In this document: positions 34,685 to 42,911 of the stretch, piece by piece | Position numbering within the stretch: the first letter of the stretch is position 1 | Layout: each line of letters begins with the position of its first letter | NCBI RefSeq assembly: GCF_001905665.1 | Contig: NZ_LIVX01000002.1 | Location: 917,385 to 981,384, forward strand | Reading direction: 5' to 3' | Length of the DNA: 64,000 nt | From: Streptomyces sp. CB02261 | GTDB lineage: Bacteria > Actinomycetota > Actinomycetes > Streptomycetales > Streptomycetaceae | Program-made: the position numbers and the translations under genes | Notes under the pieces: generated by a model | The model's input: the letters and a program-made list of their open reading frames with translations, nothing else | Database searches by the model: none | Told to the model about the DNA's origin: nothing

Positions 34685-35665
34685 CTAGCCGTGCGCGTGG
34701 TCTCCCGCATCGTGCGTGGCCGCACCAGCCGCGGGAACCGTAGCCTTCCCGCCTCCCGTGGTGACCGTGAACGCCGCTGTCCGCACCGTGCCGCCGTGCT
34801 GGAAATCCAGGAAGAGACGGTACGTGCCGGCGCTGGGCGCCGTCGCCGTGAAGGAGACGTCCGGGCCGGGGCCGCCCTCGTTCGGGTGCACGTGGAGGTA
34901 GGCGAGGTCGCCGTCGCGCAGGGCGACGAGATGACCGTACGCCCCGAGGTACGGCTCCAGGTCGGTGACGGGCTTCCCGCCCTTGGTGACGGTGAGCCGC
35001 AGTTCGCCGGCCTTGCCGGGGTCCAGGGTGCCGCCGAGCCGGACCTGGTAGCCGTCGACGGTCGCGGTCGGGTTCACGGCGGGCAGCGGCCTCGGCGTGT
35101 ACGCGCCCGGGACCGCGAGGTCGGCGCCGAGCGTGATGCCCTTGGCGCCGGGCACGGCGGGCTTGAAGTCCGCGAAGGCCTTGTAGCCGCCGGCGGCGGG
35201 GAGGTCGACGGGGGTGGTCCAGGTGCCGTCCGCGCCCTTCACGGGGTGCAGGTGCCGGAAGGTGCCGAGGTCGCGCGAGGCGACGATGAAGTGCAGCTCC
35301 TTGCCGTGCTCGGTGGTGAAGGCGGTGACCTTCTTCCCGGCGGCGTCCTTGATGGAGAACTTCAGGACGCTCCGGCCGGCGGTGGGCGTCGGGGTCTCCA
35401 TGGCCAGGGTGTAGCCGTCCTGGGAGACCTGGAGGCCGCCGGGGAGGTTCGCGGCGGCCGGGGCGTCGCCGGCCGCGCCCTCGTCGTGCCCGGCGTGCCC
35501 GTCGGCGGCGGCGCTCTTCGACGGAGCGGGCGCGGTCGCGTGGTCGCCGTGCTCGGCCTTCGCCGGCTCCTCGACGGGGCCGACGCCCCTGCCGACTCCG
35601 TACGCCGTCCCGAAGGTCGCGGCGAGCGCGGCGGCGAAGGCGGTGATCCTCACTGCGGTGTTCAT
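34685..35665 (-). CDS. Secreted His-rich protein of the copper island
   Basis: A 326-residue exported protein. The signal peptide is MNTAVRITAFAAALAATFGTAYG. His-rich stretches follow (EHGDHATAP, DGHAGHDEG), and the C terminus ends in THDAGDHAHG; these may bind copper. Between lie beta-rich modules with GKELHFIVASRDLGTFRHLHP and GHLVALRDGDLAYLHVHPNE, whose clustered His are also likely ligands. Related proteins occur beside copper genes in other actinomycetes. It faces copZ across three CsoR-type boxes, so copper induction is expected. A role as extracellular copper buffer is an inference. Confidence 0.83.
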   Translation of the reverse strand: MNTAVRITAFAAALAATFGTAYGVGRGVGPVEEPAKAEHGDHATAPAPSKSAAADGHAGHDEGAAGDAPAAANLPGGLQVSQDGYTLAMETPTPTAGRSVLKFSIKDAAGKKVTAFTTEHGKELHFIVASRDLGTFRHLHPVKGADGTWTTPVDLPAAGGYKAFADFKPAVPGAKGITLGADLAVPGAYTPRPLPAVNPTATVDGYQVRLGGTLDPGKAGELRLTVTKGGKPVTDLEPYLGAYGHLVALRDGDLAYLHVHPNEGGPGPDVSFTATAPSAGTYRLFLDFQHGGTVRTAAFTVTTGGGKATVPAAGAATHDAGDHAHG

Positions 35666-35718
35666 GACTGCTCTCCCGTACGTGCGGTGGGCGTGGTGAC
35701 CGTCCTCTGCACTTCACC

Positions 35719-35735
35719 ATACCCCTAGGGGGTAT
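35719..35735. promoter_or_regulatory. CsoR-type operator 1
   Basis: ATACCCCTAGGGGGTAT is a perfect 7-bp inverted repeat around TAG, the pattern of CsoR binding sites in actinomycetes. It is nearest to the start of the leftward secreted-protein gene (54 bp upstream of its ATG). Confidence 0.85.
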
Positions 35736-35765
35736 CAAGTCAAGCCGTGGACCCGCTTGCGCCCG

Positions 35766-35782
35766 ATACCACCGGGGGGTAT
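35766..35782. promoter_or_regulatory. CsoR-type operator 2
   Basis: ATACCACCGGGGGGTAT matches operator 1 with one change in the left arm. It is centred in the divergent region between the secreted-protein gene and copZ. Confidence 0.75.
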
Positions 35783-35800
35783 ACATGGACTCACGACCGA

Positions 35801-35817
35801 ATACCCCCCAAGGGTAT
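35801..35817. promoter_or_regulatory. CsoR-type operator 3
   Basis: ATACCCCCCAAGGGTAT has the same ATACC...GGTAT ends and G/C tracts. It lies 32 bp before the copZ start codon, so CsoR bound here would cover the copZ promoter or start region. Confidence 0.8.
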
Positions 35818-35849
35818 ACGGTGAAGTGGAACCGACCGAGGAGGAAGCC

Positions 35850-36134
35850 ATGGGCTCCTGCTGCACCCCCGACAACAGCTGCTCGACCACCACGGAGACC
35901 ACCGCCGTCGCGGTCGCCGACAGCACCACCACGGTCTACGCCGTCTCCGGCATGACCTGCGGCCACTGCAAGACCGCGATCACCAAGTCCGTCGGCGCGC
36001 TCGACGGCGTCATCTCCGTGGACGTCGACGTCGCCGGCGGCCTGGTGACCGTCACCACGGGCGGCGAGCCCGACGACGCCGCGATCACGGCGGCCATCGA
36101 CGACGCGGGCTACGAGCTCACCGGCCGCGCCTGA
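35850..36134 (+). CDS. copZ: Copper chaperone CopZ
   Basis: A 94-residue HMA-domain protein. [16 protein letters not shown] contains the metal site (Cys37 and Cys40). The ~28 residues before the domain are unusual: [11 protein letters not shown] has three Cys that could bind further metal, then comes a Thr-rich linker. It carries Cu(I) to the CopA ATPase in the cytoplasm. GAGGAAGCC precedes the ATG at 35850. It is the first gene of copZ-copA-csoR and lies directly under CsoR operator 3. Confidence 0.94.
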   Translation: MGSCCTPDNSCSTTTETTAVAVADSTTTVYAVSGMTCGHCKTAITKSVGALDGVISVDVDVAGGLVTVTTGGEPDDAAITAAIDDAGYELTGRA

Positions 36135-36170
36135 TCCGCCCCACCCCGGCCGCCGGGGCCCGCCCACACA

Positions 36171-36192
36171 GCCCGGGCCCCGGCCCCCGGGC
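36171..36192 (+). promoter_or_regulatory. Hairpin between copZ and copA
   Basis: GCCCGGG and CCCGGGC form a 7-bp stem with an 8-nt loop in the 118-bp copZ-copA gap. No CsoR box is present there, so the hairpin may partly terminate or stabilise the message and raise CopZ above CopA. Confidence 0.4.
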
Positions 36193-36252
36193 CTGAATCC
36201 TTCGCGGTCGGCCGCACCACCGGCGAGTGAGCCCCAGAAAAGAGGAGCAGGA

Positions 36253-38517
36253 ATGACCACGACCACTCCGGGCACCGCCCAGGTCGAGCTCGCCATCGGC
36301 GGCATGACCTGCGCCTCGTGCGCGGCCCGTATCGAGAAGAAGCTCAACCGCATGGACGGGGTCGAGGCCACCGTCAACTACGCCACCGAGAAGGCGAAGG
36401 TCACCTTCGGCGCCGACATCGACGTCGCCGACCTCATCGCCACCGTCGAGGCCACCGGCTACACCGCCGCCGAGCCCGCGCCGCCGAGGAGCGAGACCCC
36501 CGGCGACGGCGGTCCCTCCGACGAGGAGAAGGCCGACGAGGAGCTGCGGCCCCTCAGGCAGCGGCTGGTCACCGCCGTCTCGCTCGCCGTGCCGGTCATC
36601 GCGATGGCGATGGTCCCGGCGCTGCAGATCGAGTACTGGCAGTGGCTGAGCCTCACGCTCGCCGCGCCGGTCGTCGTGTACGCCGCCTGGCCGTTCCACA
36701 AGGCCGCCTGGACCAACGCGAAGCACGGCGCCGCCACGATGGACACCCTGATCTCGGTCGGCACGATCGCCGCGTTCCTCTGGTCGCTGTGGGCGCTGTT
36801 CTTCGGGACGGCCGGTACGCCGGGGATGACCCACCCCTTCGAGTTCACGATCGCCCGTACCGACGGCGCGGGGAACATCTACCTGGAGGCCGCCGCCGGC
36901 GTCACCGCCTTCATCCTGGCCGGCCGGTACTTCGAGGCTCGCTCGAAGCGCAAGGCCGGCGCCGCGCTCAAGGCGCTGATGCAGCTGGGCGCCAAGGAGG
37001 TGACCGTCCTCAGGAACGGCCGCGAGGTCACCGTACCGACCGCCGAACTCCAGGTCGGGGACCGGTTCCTGGTCCGTCCCGGCGAGAAGATCGCCACCGA
37101 CGGCACGGTCGTCGAGGGCTCGTCCGCCGTGGACGCCTCCATGCTGACCGGTGAGTCCGTCCCGGTCGAGGTCGGCGTCGGCGACTCCGTCACGGGTGCC
37201 ACCCTGAACGCCGGCGGCCGCCTCGTCGTCGAGGCCACCCGTGTGGGCGCAGACACCCAGCTCGCCCGGATGGCGAAGCTCGTGGAGGACGCGCAGAACG
37301 GCAAGGCCGCGGCCCAGCGCCTCGCCGACAGGATCTCGGCCGTCTTCGTCCCCGTGGTCATCGCGCTGGCCCTCGGCACCCTCGGCTTCTGGCTCGGCAC
37401 CGGGCAGGGGCTCACCGCCGCGTTCACCGCCGCCGTCGCCGTCCTGATCATCGCCTGCCCCTGCGCCCTGGGCCTCGCCACCCCGACCGCCCTCATGGTC
37501 GGCACCGGCCGCGGCGCGCAGCTCGGCATCCTCATCAAGGGCCCCGAGGTCCTGGAGACCACCCGCAAGGTCGACACGATCGTCCTGGACAAGACCGGTA
37601 CGGTCACCACCGGCCGGATGACCCTCATCACGGTGCACACGGCCGAGGGCGTGGACGAGAAGGACGTGCTGCGGCTCGCGGGCGCCCTGGAGCACTCCTC
37701 CGAGCACCCGATCGCCCAGGCCGTCGCCACCGGCGCCGCCGCCCGGGTGGGGACGCTCCCCACCCCCGAGGACTTCGCGAACATCCCCGGTCTCGGCGTG
37801 CAGGGCGTCGTCGAGGGGCACGCCGTCCTCGTCGGCCGGGAGAAGCTCCTCGACGAGTGGGCCATGGCGCTGCCCGCGGGTCTCAGGTCCGCCAAGGACA
37901 CGGCCGAGAAGGCCGGCAAGACGGCCATCGCGGTCGCCTGGGACGGGAGGGCCCGCGCGGTCCTGGAGGTCGCGGACGCCGTCAAGGAGACCAGCCCCGA
38001 GGCGATCAGGCGGCTGCGCGCGCTCGGCCTGACGCCGATCCTGCTGACGGGGGACAACAAGGCCGTCGCGGAGGCCGTCGCCGCCGAGGTCGGCATCGAC
38101 GAGGTCATCGCGGAGGTCATGCCGCAGGACAAGGTCGACGTCGTCAAGCGGCTCCAGGCGCAGGGCCGTTCGGTCGCGATGGTCGGCGACGGGGTCAACG
38201 ACGCCGCCGCGCTCGCCCAGGCCGACCTGGGGCTCGCGATGGGCACGGGCACGGACGCCGCGATCGAGGCCGGTGACCTGACCCTGGTACGCGGGGACCT
38301 GCGGGCCGCGGCCGACGCCATCCGGCTCTCCCGCAGGACGCTCGGCACGATCCGCTCGAACCTGTTCTGGGCCTTCGCCTACAACGTGGCGGCCCTGCCG
38401 CTCGCCGCGGCCGGACTGCTCAACCCGATGATCGCGGGCGCGGCCATGGCCTTCTCCTCGGTCTTCGTGGTCGGCAACAGCCTGCGCCTGCGGGGCTTCC
38501 AGGCCGCCGACCGCTGA
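36253..38517 (+). CDS. copA: Copper-exporting P1B-type ATPase CopA
   Basis: A 754-residue heavy-metal ATPase. One N-terminal HMA domain carries GMTCASC (Cys20, Cys23). The membrane Cu(I) site is CPC at residues 402-404 (IIACPCALG). DKTGT with Asp446 is phosphorylated, the SSEHPIAQA motif carries the P1B-type HP dipeptide, and GDGVND is at about 645-650. It pumps Cu(I) out of the cell. The Tyr-Asn in [16 protein letters not shown] fits the Cu+ subgroup. It lies between copZ and csoR on the same strand. Confidence 0.97.
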   Translation: MTTTTPGTAQVELAIGGMTCASCAARIEKKLNRMDGVEATVNYATEKAKVTFGADIDVADLIATVEATGYTAAEPAPPRSETPGDGGPSDEEKADEELRPLRQRLVTAVSLAVPVIAMAMVPALQIEYWQWLSLTLAAPVVVYAAWPFHKAAWTNAKHGAATMDTLISVGTIAAFLWSLWALFFGTAGTPGMTHPFEFTIARTDGAGNIYLEAAAGVTAFILAGRYFEARSKRKAGAALKALMQLGAKEVTVLRNGREVTVPTAELQVGDRFLVRPGEKIATDGTVVEGSSAVDASMLTGESVPVEVGVGDSVTGATLNAGGRLVVEATRVGADTQLARMAKLVEDAQNGKAAAQRLADRISAVFVPVVIALALGTLGFWLGTGQGLTAAFTAAVAVLIIACPCALGLATPTALMVGTGRGAQLGILIKGPEVLETTRKVDTIVLDKTGTVTTGRMTLITVHTAEGVDEKDVLRLAGALEHSSEHPIAQAVATGAAARVGTLPTPEDFANIPGLGVQGVVEGHAVLVGREKLLDEWAMALPAGLRSAKDTAEKAGKTAIAVAWDGRARAVLEVADAVKETSPEAIRRLRALGLTPILLTGDNKAVAEAVAAEVGIDEVIAEVMPQDKVDVVKRLQAQGRSVAMVGDGVNDAAALAQADLGLAMGTGTDAAIEAGDLTLVRGDLRAAADAIRLSRRTLGTIRSNLFWAFAYNVAALPLAAAGLLNPMIAGAAMAFSSVFVVGNSLRLRGFQAADR

Positions 38518-38555
38518 CGACCCGCCCTTCCCCGCCAATCTCCGAGGAGCCCTCC

Positions 38556-38837
38556 GTGGCCGGTTACGGACAGCACAAGGAAGACATCATCAGACGCCTG
38601 CGGCGCATCGAGGGCCAGGTGAGGGGGGTGCAGCGGATGGTCGACGAGGACGTCTACTGCATCGACGTCCTCACCCAGGTCTCCGCGATCAACGCGGCCC
38701 TCCAGTCCTGCGCGGTGGCCCTGCTCGACGAGCACCTCAGCTGCTGCGTCACGGAGGCCATCGCGCAGGGCGGGGACCAGGCGAAGGAGAAGGTGGACGA
38801 GGCGTCCAAGGCGATCGCCCGGCTCATCCGGACGTGA
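38556..38837 (+). CDS. csoR: Copper-sensing repressor CsoR
   Basis: A 93-residue all-helical protein of the CsoR/RcnR family. The Cu(I) ligands known from the mycobacterial protein (Cys-His-Cys) are found as Cys35, His60 and Cys64 (VYCIDVL and LLDEHLSCC). The N-terminal KEDIIRRLRRIEGQVRGVQRM is the DNA-contacting helix. Apo-CsoR represses; Cu(I) releases it. GAGGAG precedes the GTG at 38556. Four matching operators in the window (three before copZ, one before blaI) define its probable local regulon, including its own operon. Confidence 0.95.
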   Translation: MAGYGQHKEDIIRRLRRIEGQVRGVQRMVDEDVYCIDVLTQVSAINAALQSCAVALLDEHLSCCVTEAIAQGGDQAKEKVDEASKAIARLIRT

Positions 38838-38860
38838 GACGCCCGGACAGGGGAGCCATC

Positions 38861-38996
38861 AACCGCCCTTGTGCGAAGGGCAGTCGGCGGACAGTGTGAG
38901 ACTCAGCCGGAGACAGAGGCCGAGCAGCTGCCGGAGGAGCACCAGCTCCACCGATCCGGTCGGACCGGAGTCGCAGACCTTCGCACAGGGGCGGTT
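38861..38996. repeat. 136-bp segment bounded by 19-bp inverted repeats
   Basis: AACCGCCCTTGTGCGAAGG (38861-38879) and CCTTCGCACAGGGGCGGTT (38978-38996) are inverse complements with one mismatch. They enclose 98 bp that also contain a small hairpin (GATCCGGTC/GGACCGGAGTC-like). The element lies between csoR and the CsoR box of blaI. It resembles a miniature inverted-repeat element, but there is no clear target duplication; a regulatory cruciform is the alternative. Confidence 0.6.
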
Positions 38997-39023
38997 CCTC
39001 ATGAGGGTCGACATCCCGCCAGC

Positions 39024-39040
39024 GTACCCCGAGGGGGTAT
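39024..39040. promoter_or_regulatory. CsoR-type operator 4, before blaI
   Basis: GTACCCCGAGGGGGTAT differs from operator 1 only at the first base and the centre. It lies 51 bp before the blaI-type start codon and suggests copper control of the blaI-M56 pair. Confidence 0.8.
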
Positions 39041-39091
39041 ACCTCGGCGGGGGAACCGGCCCGTACGATGAGCCGCCCGTAGGGGGAGGGG

Positions 39092-39586
39092 ATGCACGTG
39101 CGCAGGCTGGGAGAGCTGGAGGCCGAGATCATGGACCGGCTGTGGGCCTGGCAGCGGCCCGCCACGGTCCGCGAGATCGTCGACGACATCAACCGGGGGC
39201 GCCGGGTCGCCTACACGACCGTGATGACGGTGGCGGACATCCTGCACCGCAAGGGCTGGCTCCGCCGCGAGAAGGCCGGCCGGGCCTGGCTGTACGAGCC
39301 CGTCCGCAGCCGCGAGGAGTACACCGCCGGACTGATGCGGGACGCCCTCGGTGACAGCCAGGACCGCCCCGCCGCCCTCCTGCGGTTCGTCGAGGTCATC
39401 TCGGACGAGGACATGGACGCCCTCGACGCGGCCCTCCGCGCCGCCCGCGGCGACCACGACCCGCAGCCCGGCGGGGGTCACGATCCGCGCCTCGGCGGGG
39501 GCCACGACCCGCGAGCCGGTGGCGGTCACGTCCCGCGGTCCGGTGGCGGTCACGTCCCGCGGTCCGGTGGCGGGAGTCGCGCGTGA
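39092..39586 (+). CDS. BlaI/MecI/CopY-family repressor with His-Gly repeat tail
   Basis: A 164-residue protein. Residues 1-120 are a BlaI-type winged helix (GELEAEIMDRLWAWQRPATV, YTTVMTVADILHRKGWLRRE, GRAWLYEPV). BlaI repressors are normally cleaved through the action of the partner M56 protease. Residues 122-161 are five copies of an eight-residue repeat, H-D/V-P-R/Q-x-G-G-G, absent from ordinary BlaI proteins (about 120-130 residues). The tail could bind metal. Position under CsoR operator 4 and overlap with the protease gene support a copper-linked sensor pair. Confidence 0.88.
   Translation: MHVRRLGELEAEIMDRLWAWQRPATVREIVDDINRGRRVAYTTVMTVADILHRKGWLRREKAGRAWLYEPVRSREEYTAGLMRDALGDSQDRPAALLRFVEVISDEDMDALDAALRAARGDHDPQPGGGHDPRLGGGHDPRAGGGHVPRSGGGHVPRSGGGSRA
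39455..39574 (+). repeat. Five 24-bp in-frame tandem repeats in the blaI gene
   Basis: Each 24-bp unit encodes His-Asp/Val-Pro-Arg/Gln-x-Gly-Gly-Gly. The last two units encode identical residues and differ only in the final base, which suggests recent slippage and a copy number that could vary between strains. Confidence 0.85.
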
Positions 39587-40494
39587 ACCACCACGCCCTC
39601 GTCCCGCTCGGGCTCGTCGCCCTCACCGGATTCCTCCTGCCGTTACTCGTGGCCCGGGCGCGCTGGGCCCAGCAGGTGCCCCGGCTCGCGCTCGGCGTCT
39701 GGGCCGCGTGCGGCGCCGTCTTCGCGGTGGCGACCGCCCTGCTGCCCGCCCAGATGGTCCTGTCGGGCGAGAGCAGCCACCGCCTCGCGGACATGATGTT
39801 CCTGCTCCGGCCGCCCACGGTCGACCAGATCCTCCACCTCGACGGGCGCGAACGGCTCGCCTTCTCGCTCTCCCTCGCCGTCCTCTCGCTGCCCGCCTCC
39901 GCGTTCGTGCGCCGGCTCGTCAGGGCGCGGCGGGTACGGGTGCGGCACGCGGGGGTGCTGCGGCTCGTCGGGCGGTACGACCCCGCCCTCCGGGCCACCG
40001 TCCTCGACGACGCGCGGCCCGCCGTGTACTGCCTGCCCGGCCGCTCGCGCCGGGTCGTCGTCTCCTCCGGCGCGGTGCACACCCTGACACCGGCGCAGCT
40101 CGCGGCGGCGCTGGCGCACGAGCGGGCGCACATCGCGGGCCGGCACCATCTCCTGGTCGCGGCGGCGGAGGCCTTCGCGGCCGTCTTCCCGCGCCTGCCG
40201 CTCGCCCGGCACGGCGGGACGGCCGTACCCCTGCTCCTCGAGATGGCGGCGGACGACCGGGCGCTGCGCCGGTGCACGCGCGACGCGCTGGCCACGGCGC
40301 TGTACGCGCTGGCGTCGGGGCGGGCGCCCCGGTCCGCGTTCGCGGCGGGCGGGCCCTCGGCGGCGCTGCGGATGCGGCGCATCCTCACCCCGTACAGCGC
40401 GGGTCATCCCGTACTCAGGGGCCTGGCGACCATCGCGTCGGCGGGCCTCGCGATGGCGCCCTTGGTCGTCGCCTGCTGTTCCTTCCCCGGCTAA
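39583..40494 (+). CDS. M56-family (BlaR1-like) membrane metalloprotease
   Basis: A 303-residue membrane protein with the zinc protease motif HERAH (179-183). Hydrophobic helices are found at the N terminus (LVPLGLVALTGFLLPLLV, LGVWAACGAVFAVATALL), before the protease domain and at the end. YCLPGRSRRVVVSSGAVHTL is the usual lead-in to the active site. There is no extracellular penicillin-binding sensor domain. In actinomycetes BlaI/M56 pairs are often not linked to beta-lactams. The GTG start overlaps the blaI stop (GTGA). Confidence 0.92.
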   Translation: MNHHALVPLGLVALTGFLLPLLVARARWAQQVPRLALGVWAACGAVFAVATALLPAQMVLSGESSHRLADMMFLLRPPTVDQILHLDGRERLAFSLSLAVLSLPASAFVRRLVRARRVRVRHAGVLRLVGRYDPALRATVLDDARPAVYCLPGRSRRVVVSSGAVHTLTPAQLAAALAHERAHIAGRHHLLVAAAEAFAAVFPRLPLARHGGTAVPLLLEMAADDRALRRCTRDALATALYALASGRAPRSAFAAGGPSAALRMRRILTPYSAGHPVLRGLATIASAGLAMAPLVVACCSFPG

Positions 40495-40644
40495 TCGATC
40501 CGGTTCACCGAGCGGCCTTCCGAACCGAACACCGCGAATTACTAAGCGAATTCGTAGATTTCGCATCGGTCACGGACAACTGAATTCACCGCTATTGTGG
40601 GTATGTTGGGGATCTGGCTCGGCACGTCGAAGGGTACAAAACCA
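40495..40644. promoter_or_regulatory. AT-rich promoter region of the acetyltransferase gene
   Basis: About 110 bp (40495-40602) are far richer in A and T than the surroundings, with repeated CGAATT words around a CGAATTCG palindrome and a possible -10 TATTGT at 40593-40598. This is probably the control region of the next gene and marks the left edge of the accessory region. Confidence 0.5.
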
Positions 40645-41127
40645 ATGCAGCTGGCTGGCGTTCGGACGGCCGCGGCCGGCGATGCGACGACGATATCCAG
40701 GCTGCTCGCCGACGTCATTCGGAGCAGCTACGCCGGAATCCTCGACGAAATCCCGTTGCGACGGCTCATCTCCGCACAATGCGCACTCCCCCGCATACGA
40801 GCGGAAATTGAAATTCCGGGGGGAGCGCCCGGATGGCTCGGCTGGCTCGTCGCGACCGACGCCGAGGGCACGATGGTCGGAGTCGCCGCGGGCGGCGTCC
40901 CGGTCCCGGGCGAGGGCGAGGTGTACGCCCTGGCCGTGACGGACGGCTCCCGCCGCCGTGGTGTGGGTACGGCCCTGCTGACCGCCGCCACGGACCGGAT
41001 GCGGAGCTACGGGGCGCGGGCGCAGCGCGTGGAGCTCCCGGCGGAGACGGATCCGGCGCTGCCGTTCTACGCGCACCTGGGGTTCACGGCTCTCTCCCCC
41101 ACGCGGCTGAGCAGAACCCTCCCCTAG
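40645..41127 (+). CDS. GNAT-family N-acetyltransferase
   Basis: A 160-residue acyltransferase. VYALAVTDGSRRRGVGTALL is motif A with the acetyl-CoA pyrophosphate loop (R-R-G-V-G), and LPFYAHLGF is the typical motif B end. The N-terminal half (ADVIRSSYAGILDEIP) forms the acceptor site. I choose the ATG at 40645 because AAGGG lies 10-14 nt upstream; an ATG at 40603 in the same frame has no such site. The first third has a lower GC content than the neighbours, a hint of foreign origin. The acceptor is unknown. Confidence 0.85.
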   Translation: MQLAGVRTAAAGDATTISRLLADVIRSSYAGILDEIPLRRLISAQCALPRIRAEIEIPGGAPGWLGWLVATDAEGTMVGVAAGGVPVPGEGEVYALAVTDGSRRRGVGTALLTAATDRMRSYGARAQRVELPAETDPALPFYAHLGFTALSPTRLSRTLP

Positions 41128-41133
41128 GTAAGG

Positions 41134-41232
41134 CACCTCCGGGGCCCGATCGAAGGACCTCCGGGCCCGTACGGGGTGCACCTCCGGGCCCGCACGCGGG
41201 GCACCTCCGTGGCCCGCAGAGAAAGCACCTCC
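41134..41232 (+). repeat. Five ~23-bp repeats with CACCTCC cores
   Basis: CACCTCC or GACCTCC occurs at 41134, 41156, 41179, 41202 and 41226, followed in most copies by GGGCCCG. The core is identical to the anti-Shine-Dalgarno end of 16S rRNA. The array fills the gap between the acetyltransferase stop and the methyltransferase leader. Confidence 0.8.
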
Positions 41233-41387
41233 AGGGCGTGGCAGATCCACGCCATCGCGTGTTCACGCAGCCCGATCCGGTGGATCGGCGTTCCCCTCCG
41301 AGGTCAGGATGGGTCCAGCGGCGCGGTTCCCGGCGGCACGGGTACCTCGTCCGGACGGCATGGACCGAGCGAGCCCCTGGAGGAGCG

Positions 41388-42281
41388 ATGCACACACCGA
41401 GCGGCGTCTCCCTGCCCGTCGTGCCCGCAGCGCTCGCGCCGGTCCTGCCGTCCCGATACGGCCGGGAGCAGGAGCCCGCCCCCGGGGCCGGCGTCCGGGT
41501 CACCTCGGACACCCTGCCCGGGCTCGAATCCATGTCCCCCGCCGACGAGGGCTCCGTCTGGCTGCACGACGCCCTGCTCGGCCCGCACAGCGCGGACATC
41601 GTCCGGTACCTCAGCCTCGCCCGCTCCACCGGCGGACCCGTCCTGGACCTCGGCTCCGGCGCGGGGCGGCTCGCCGTCCCCTTCGCCCGGCACGGCTTCG
41701 CCGTGGAGGCCGTGGACCGGGACGCCTCGGCCCTGGAGCGCCTCGGGAGCTGGGCCCGCCGGATCGGTCCACAGGTGGCCGGGCTGGTCGTCACCCACCG
41801 GACGGACCTCGTCGACCTGCGCCTCGACGGCAGCTACCGGCTGGCGCTGCTCGCGGGCGCGATGGTCGCCGCCGTGCCCCCGGTCCGGCGGCCCGCGCTG
41901 CTGCGGGAGGTCGCCTCCCACCTGGAGACGGGCGGGGCGCTGGCCCTCGACTACACCGCGCACCAGCTGCCGGGGCTGATCGCGGAGCCCCGGCGGACCT
42001 GGGCCTTCCAGGTGCCCCGCTTCGACGGAGTCGACGAGTGGGTGGTGGCCCGGCAGGTCTTCGACCTGCCGTCGATGAGCGAGCGGATCACGTACTACAC
42101 GGCCAGGACCGGCAAGCTCTCCACGGAGCGGGTCGTGCTGACGACCGACAAGTGGATCGTGGACCCCGAACGGCTCGCGGCCGAACTGCAGTCGGCGGGC
42201 CTGCACATCGAGGGCCGGCGGCGGCACCGCATCGACGAGCGGACGGAATCCGTGCTGCTCGTGTGCAGGACGGACGAGTGA
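41388..42281 (+). CDS. Class I SAM-dependent methyltransferase
   Basis: A 297-residue Rossmann-fold methyltransferase. GPVLDLGSGAGRLAVPFARHG (in two runs) is motif I, VEAVDRDASALERL holds the acidic residue for the ribose, and RLALLAGAMVAAVPP follows. An N-terminal extension of about 50 residues (VPAALAPVLPSRYG) precedes the domain. After the core comes WAFQVPRFDGVDEWVVARQVF, a beta-rich cap as in small-molecule methyltransferases. AGGAGCG precedes the ATG at 41388. The substrate is unknown; a link to the downstream cluster is possible but not shown. Confidence 0.87.
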   Translation: MHTPSGVSLPVVPAALAPVLPSRYGREQEPAPGAGVRVTSDTLPGLESMSPADEGSVWLHDALLGPHSADIVRYLSLARSTGGPVLDLGSGAGRLAVPFARHGFAVEAVDRDASALERLGSWARRIGPQVAGLVVTHRTDLVDLRLDGSYRLALLAGAMVAAVPPVRRPALLREVASHLETGGALALDYTAHQLPGLIAEPRRTWAFQVPRFDGVDEWVVARQVFDLPSMSERITYYTARTGKLSTERVVLTTDKWIVDPERLAAELQSAGLHIEGRRRHRIDERTESVLLVCRTDE

Positions 42282-42373
42282 CGGCGAACGGCTGAAGAGC
42301 ATCTGACGAGGTTGACGAGCAAGAGGTACGATGCCCACAAAAGTTTGAGCCGACCAGGTGGCGGGCGGAGAAG

Positions 42374-42814
42374 ATGGCAGTCGCGGAAGAGCTGACGGGC
42401 CGCGAGGCGGTGATCCAGCGCCTGCGCGACGTCGGGCTGCGGGTCACGGGCCCGCGCCTGGAGGTGCTGACGGTGCTCGCCGCCGGCGGCCATCTCGACG
42501 TCGAGGCGATCACCACGACCGCCCGCGAGCGCCTCGGCACGCTGACCAGCCAGGCCGTCTACGAGATGCTGCGGCACTTCCAGGAGACGGGCCTGGTCAG
42601 CAAGTTCGACCGGCCCGGCCTGCCCGCCGTCTTCGAGATCTCGGGCCCCGCGCACCAGCACGCCCTGTGCACGGTCTGCGGCCGCGTGGAGAACGTGGCG
42701 TCGGCCGCACCGTCCCCGCCCCGGGGTGCCCTGCCGGAGTGGCGGGTGGACGACGCGGAGGTCGTCTTCAAGGGTCTGTGCCCCGACTGCCGGACGAGCA
42801 CCGCCACCGCTTGA
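42374..42814 (+). CDS. Fur-family metalloregulator
   Basis: A 146-residue Fur-family protein. The winged helix is LRDVGLRVTGPRLEVLTVL to VYEMLRHFQETGLVSKFD. The dimerisation domain has HQHALCTVCGRVENV (His, Cys99, Cys102) and LCPDC (Cys136, Cys139), the structural zinc site. The short spacing and the SQAVYEMLRHFQETGLV helix place it nearer the FurA/CatR/FurS group than Zur or Nur. Metal or peroxide sensing is likely. GGAGAAG precedes the ATG. No catalase gene lies beside it. Confidence 0.9.
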   Translation: MAVAEELTGREAVIQRLRDVGLRVTGPRLEVLTVLAAGGHLDVEAITTTARERLGTLTSQAVYEMLRHFQETGLVSKFDRPGLPAVFEISGPAHQHALCTVCGRVENVASAAPSPPRGALPEWRVDDAEVVFKGLCPDCRTSTATA

Positions 42815-42911
42815 GCCCCGCTCAACTCCGTGCGTGCCGTTCGAATATGTGGCAGGGTCTAGCGGGGCGATTCAACAGGATCCACCGGATCCGAGGGGAG
42901 TCTGCTGCGCC

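Noticed and set aside
39583..40494. Beta-lactam sensing role for the BlaI/M56 pair
   Set aside because: The M56 protein has no extracellular penicillin-binding domain and no beta-lactamase gene is near; the CsoR box points to copper.
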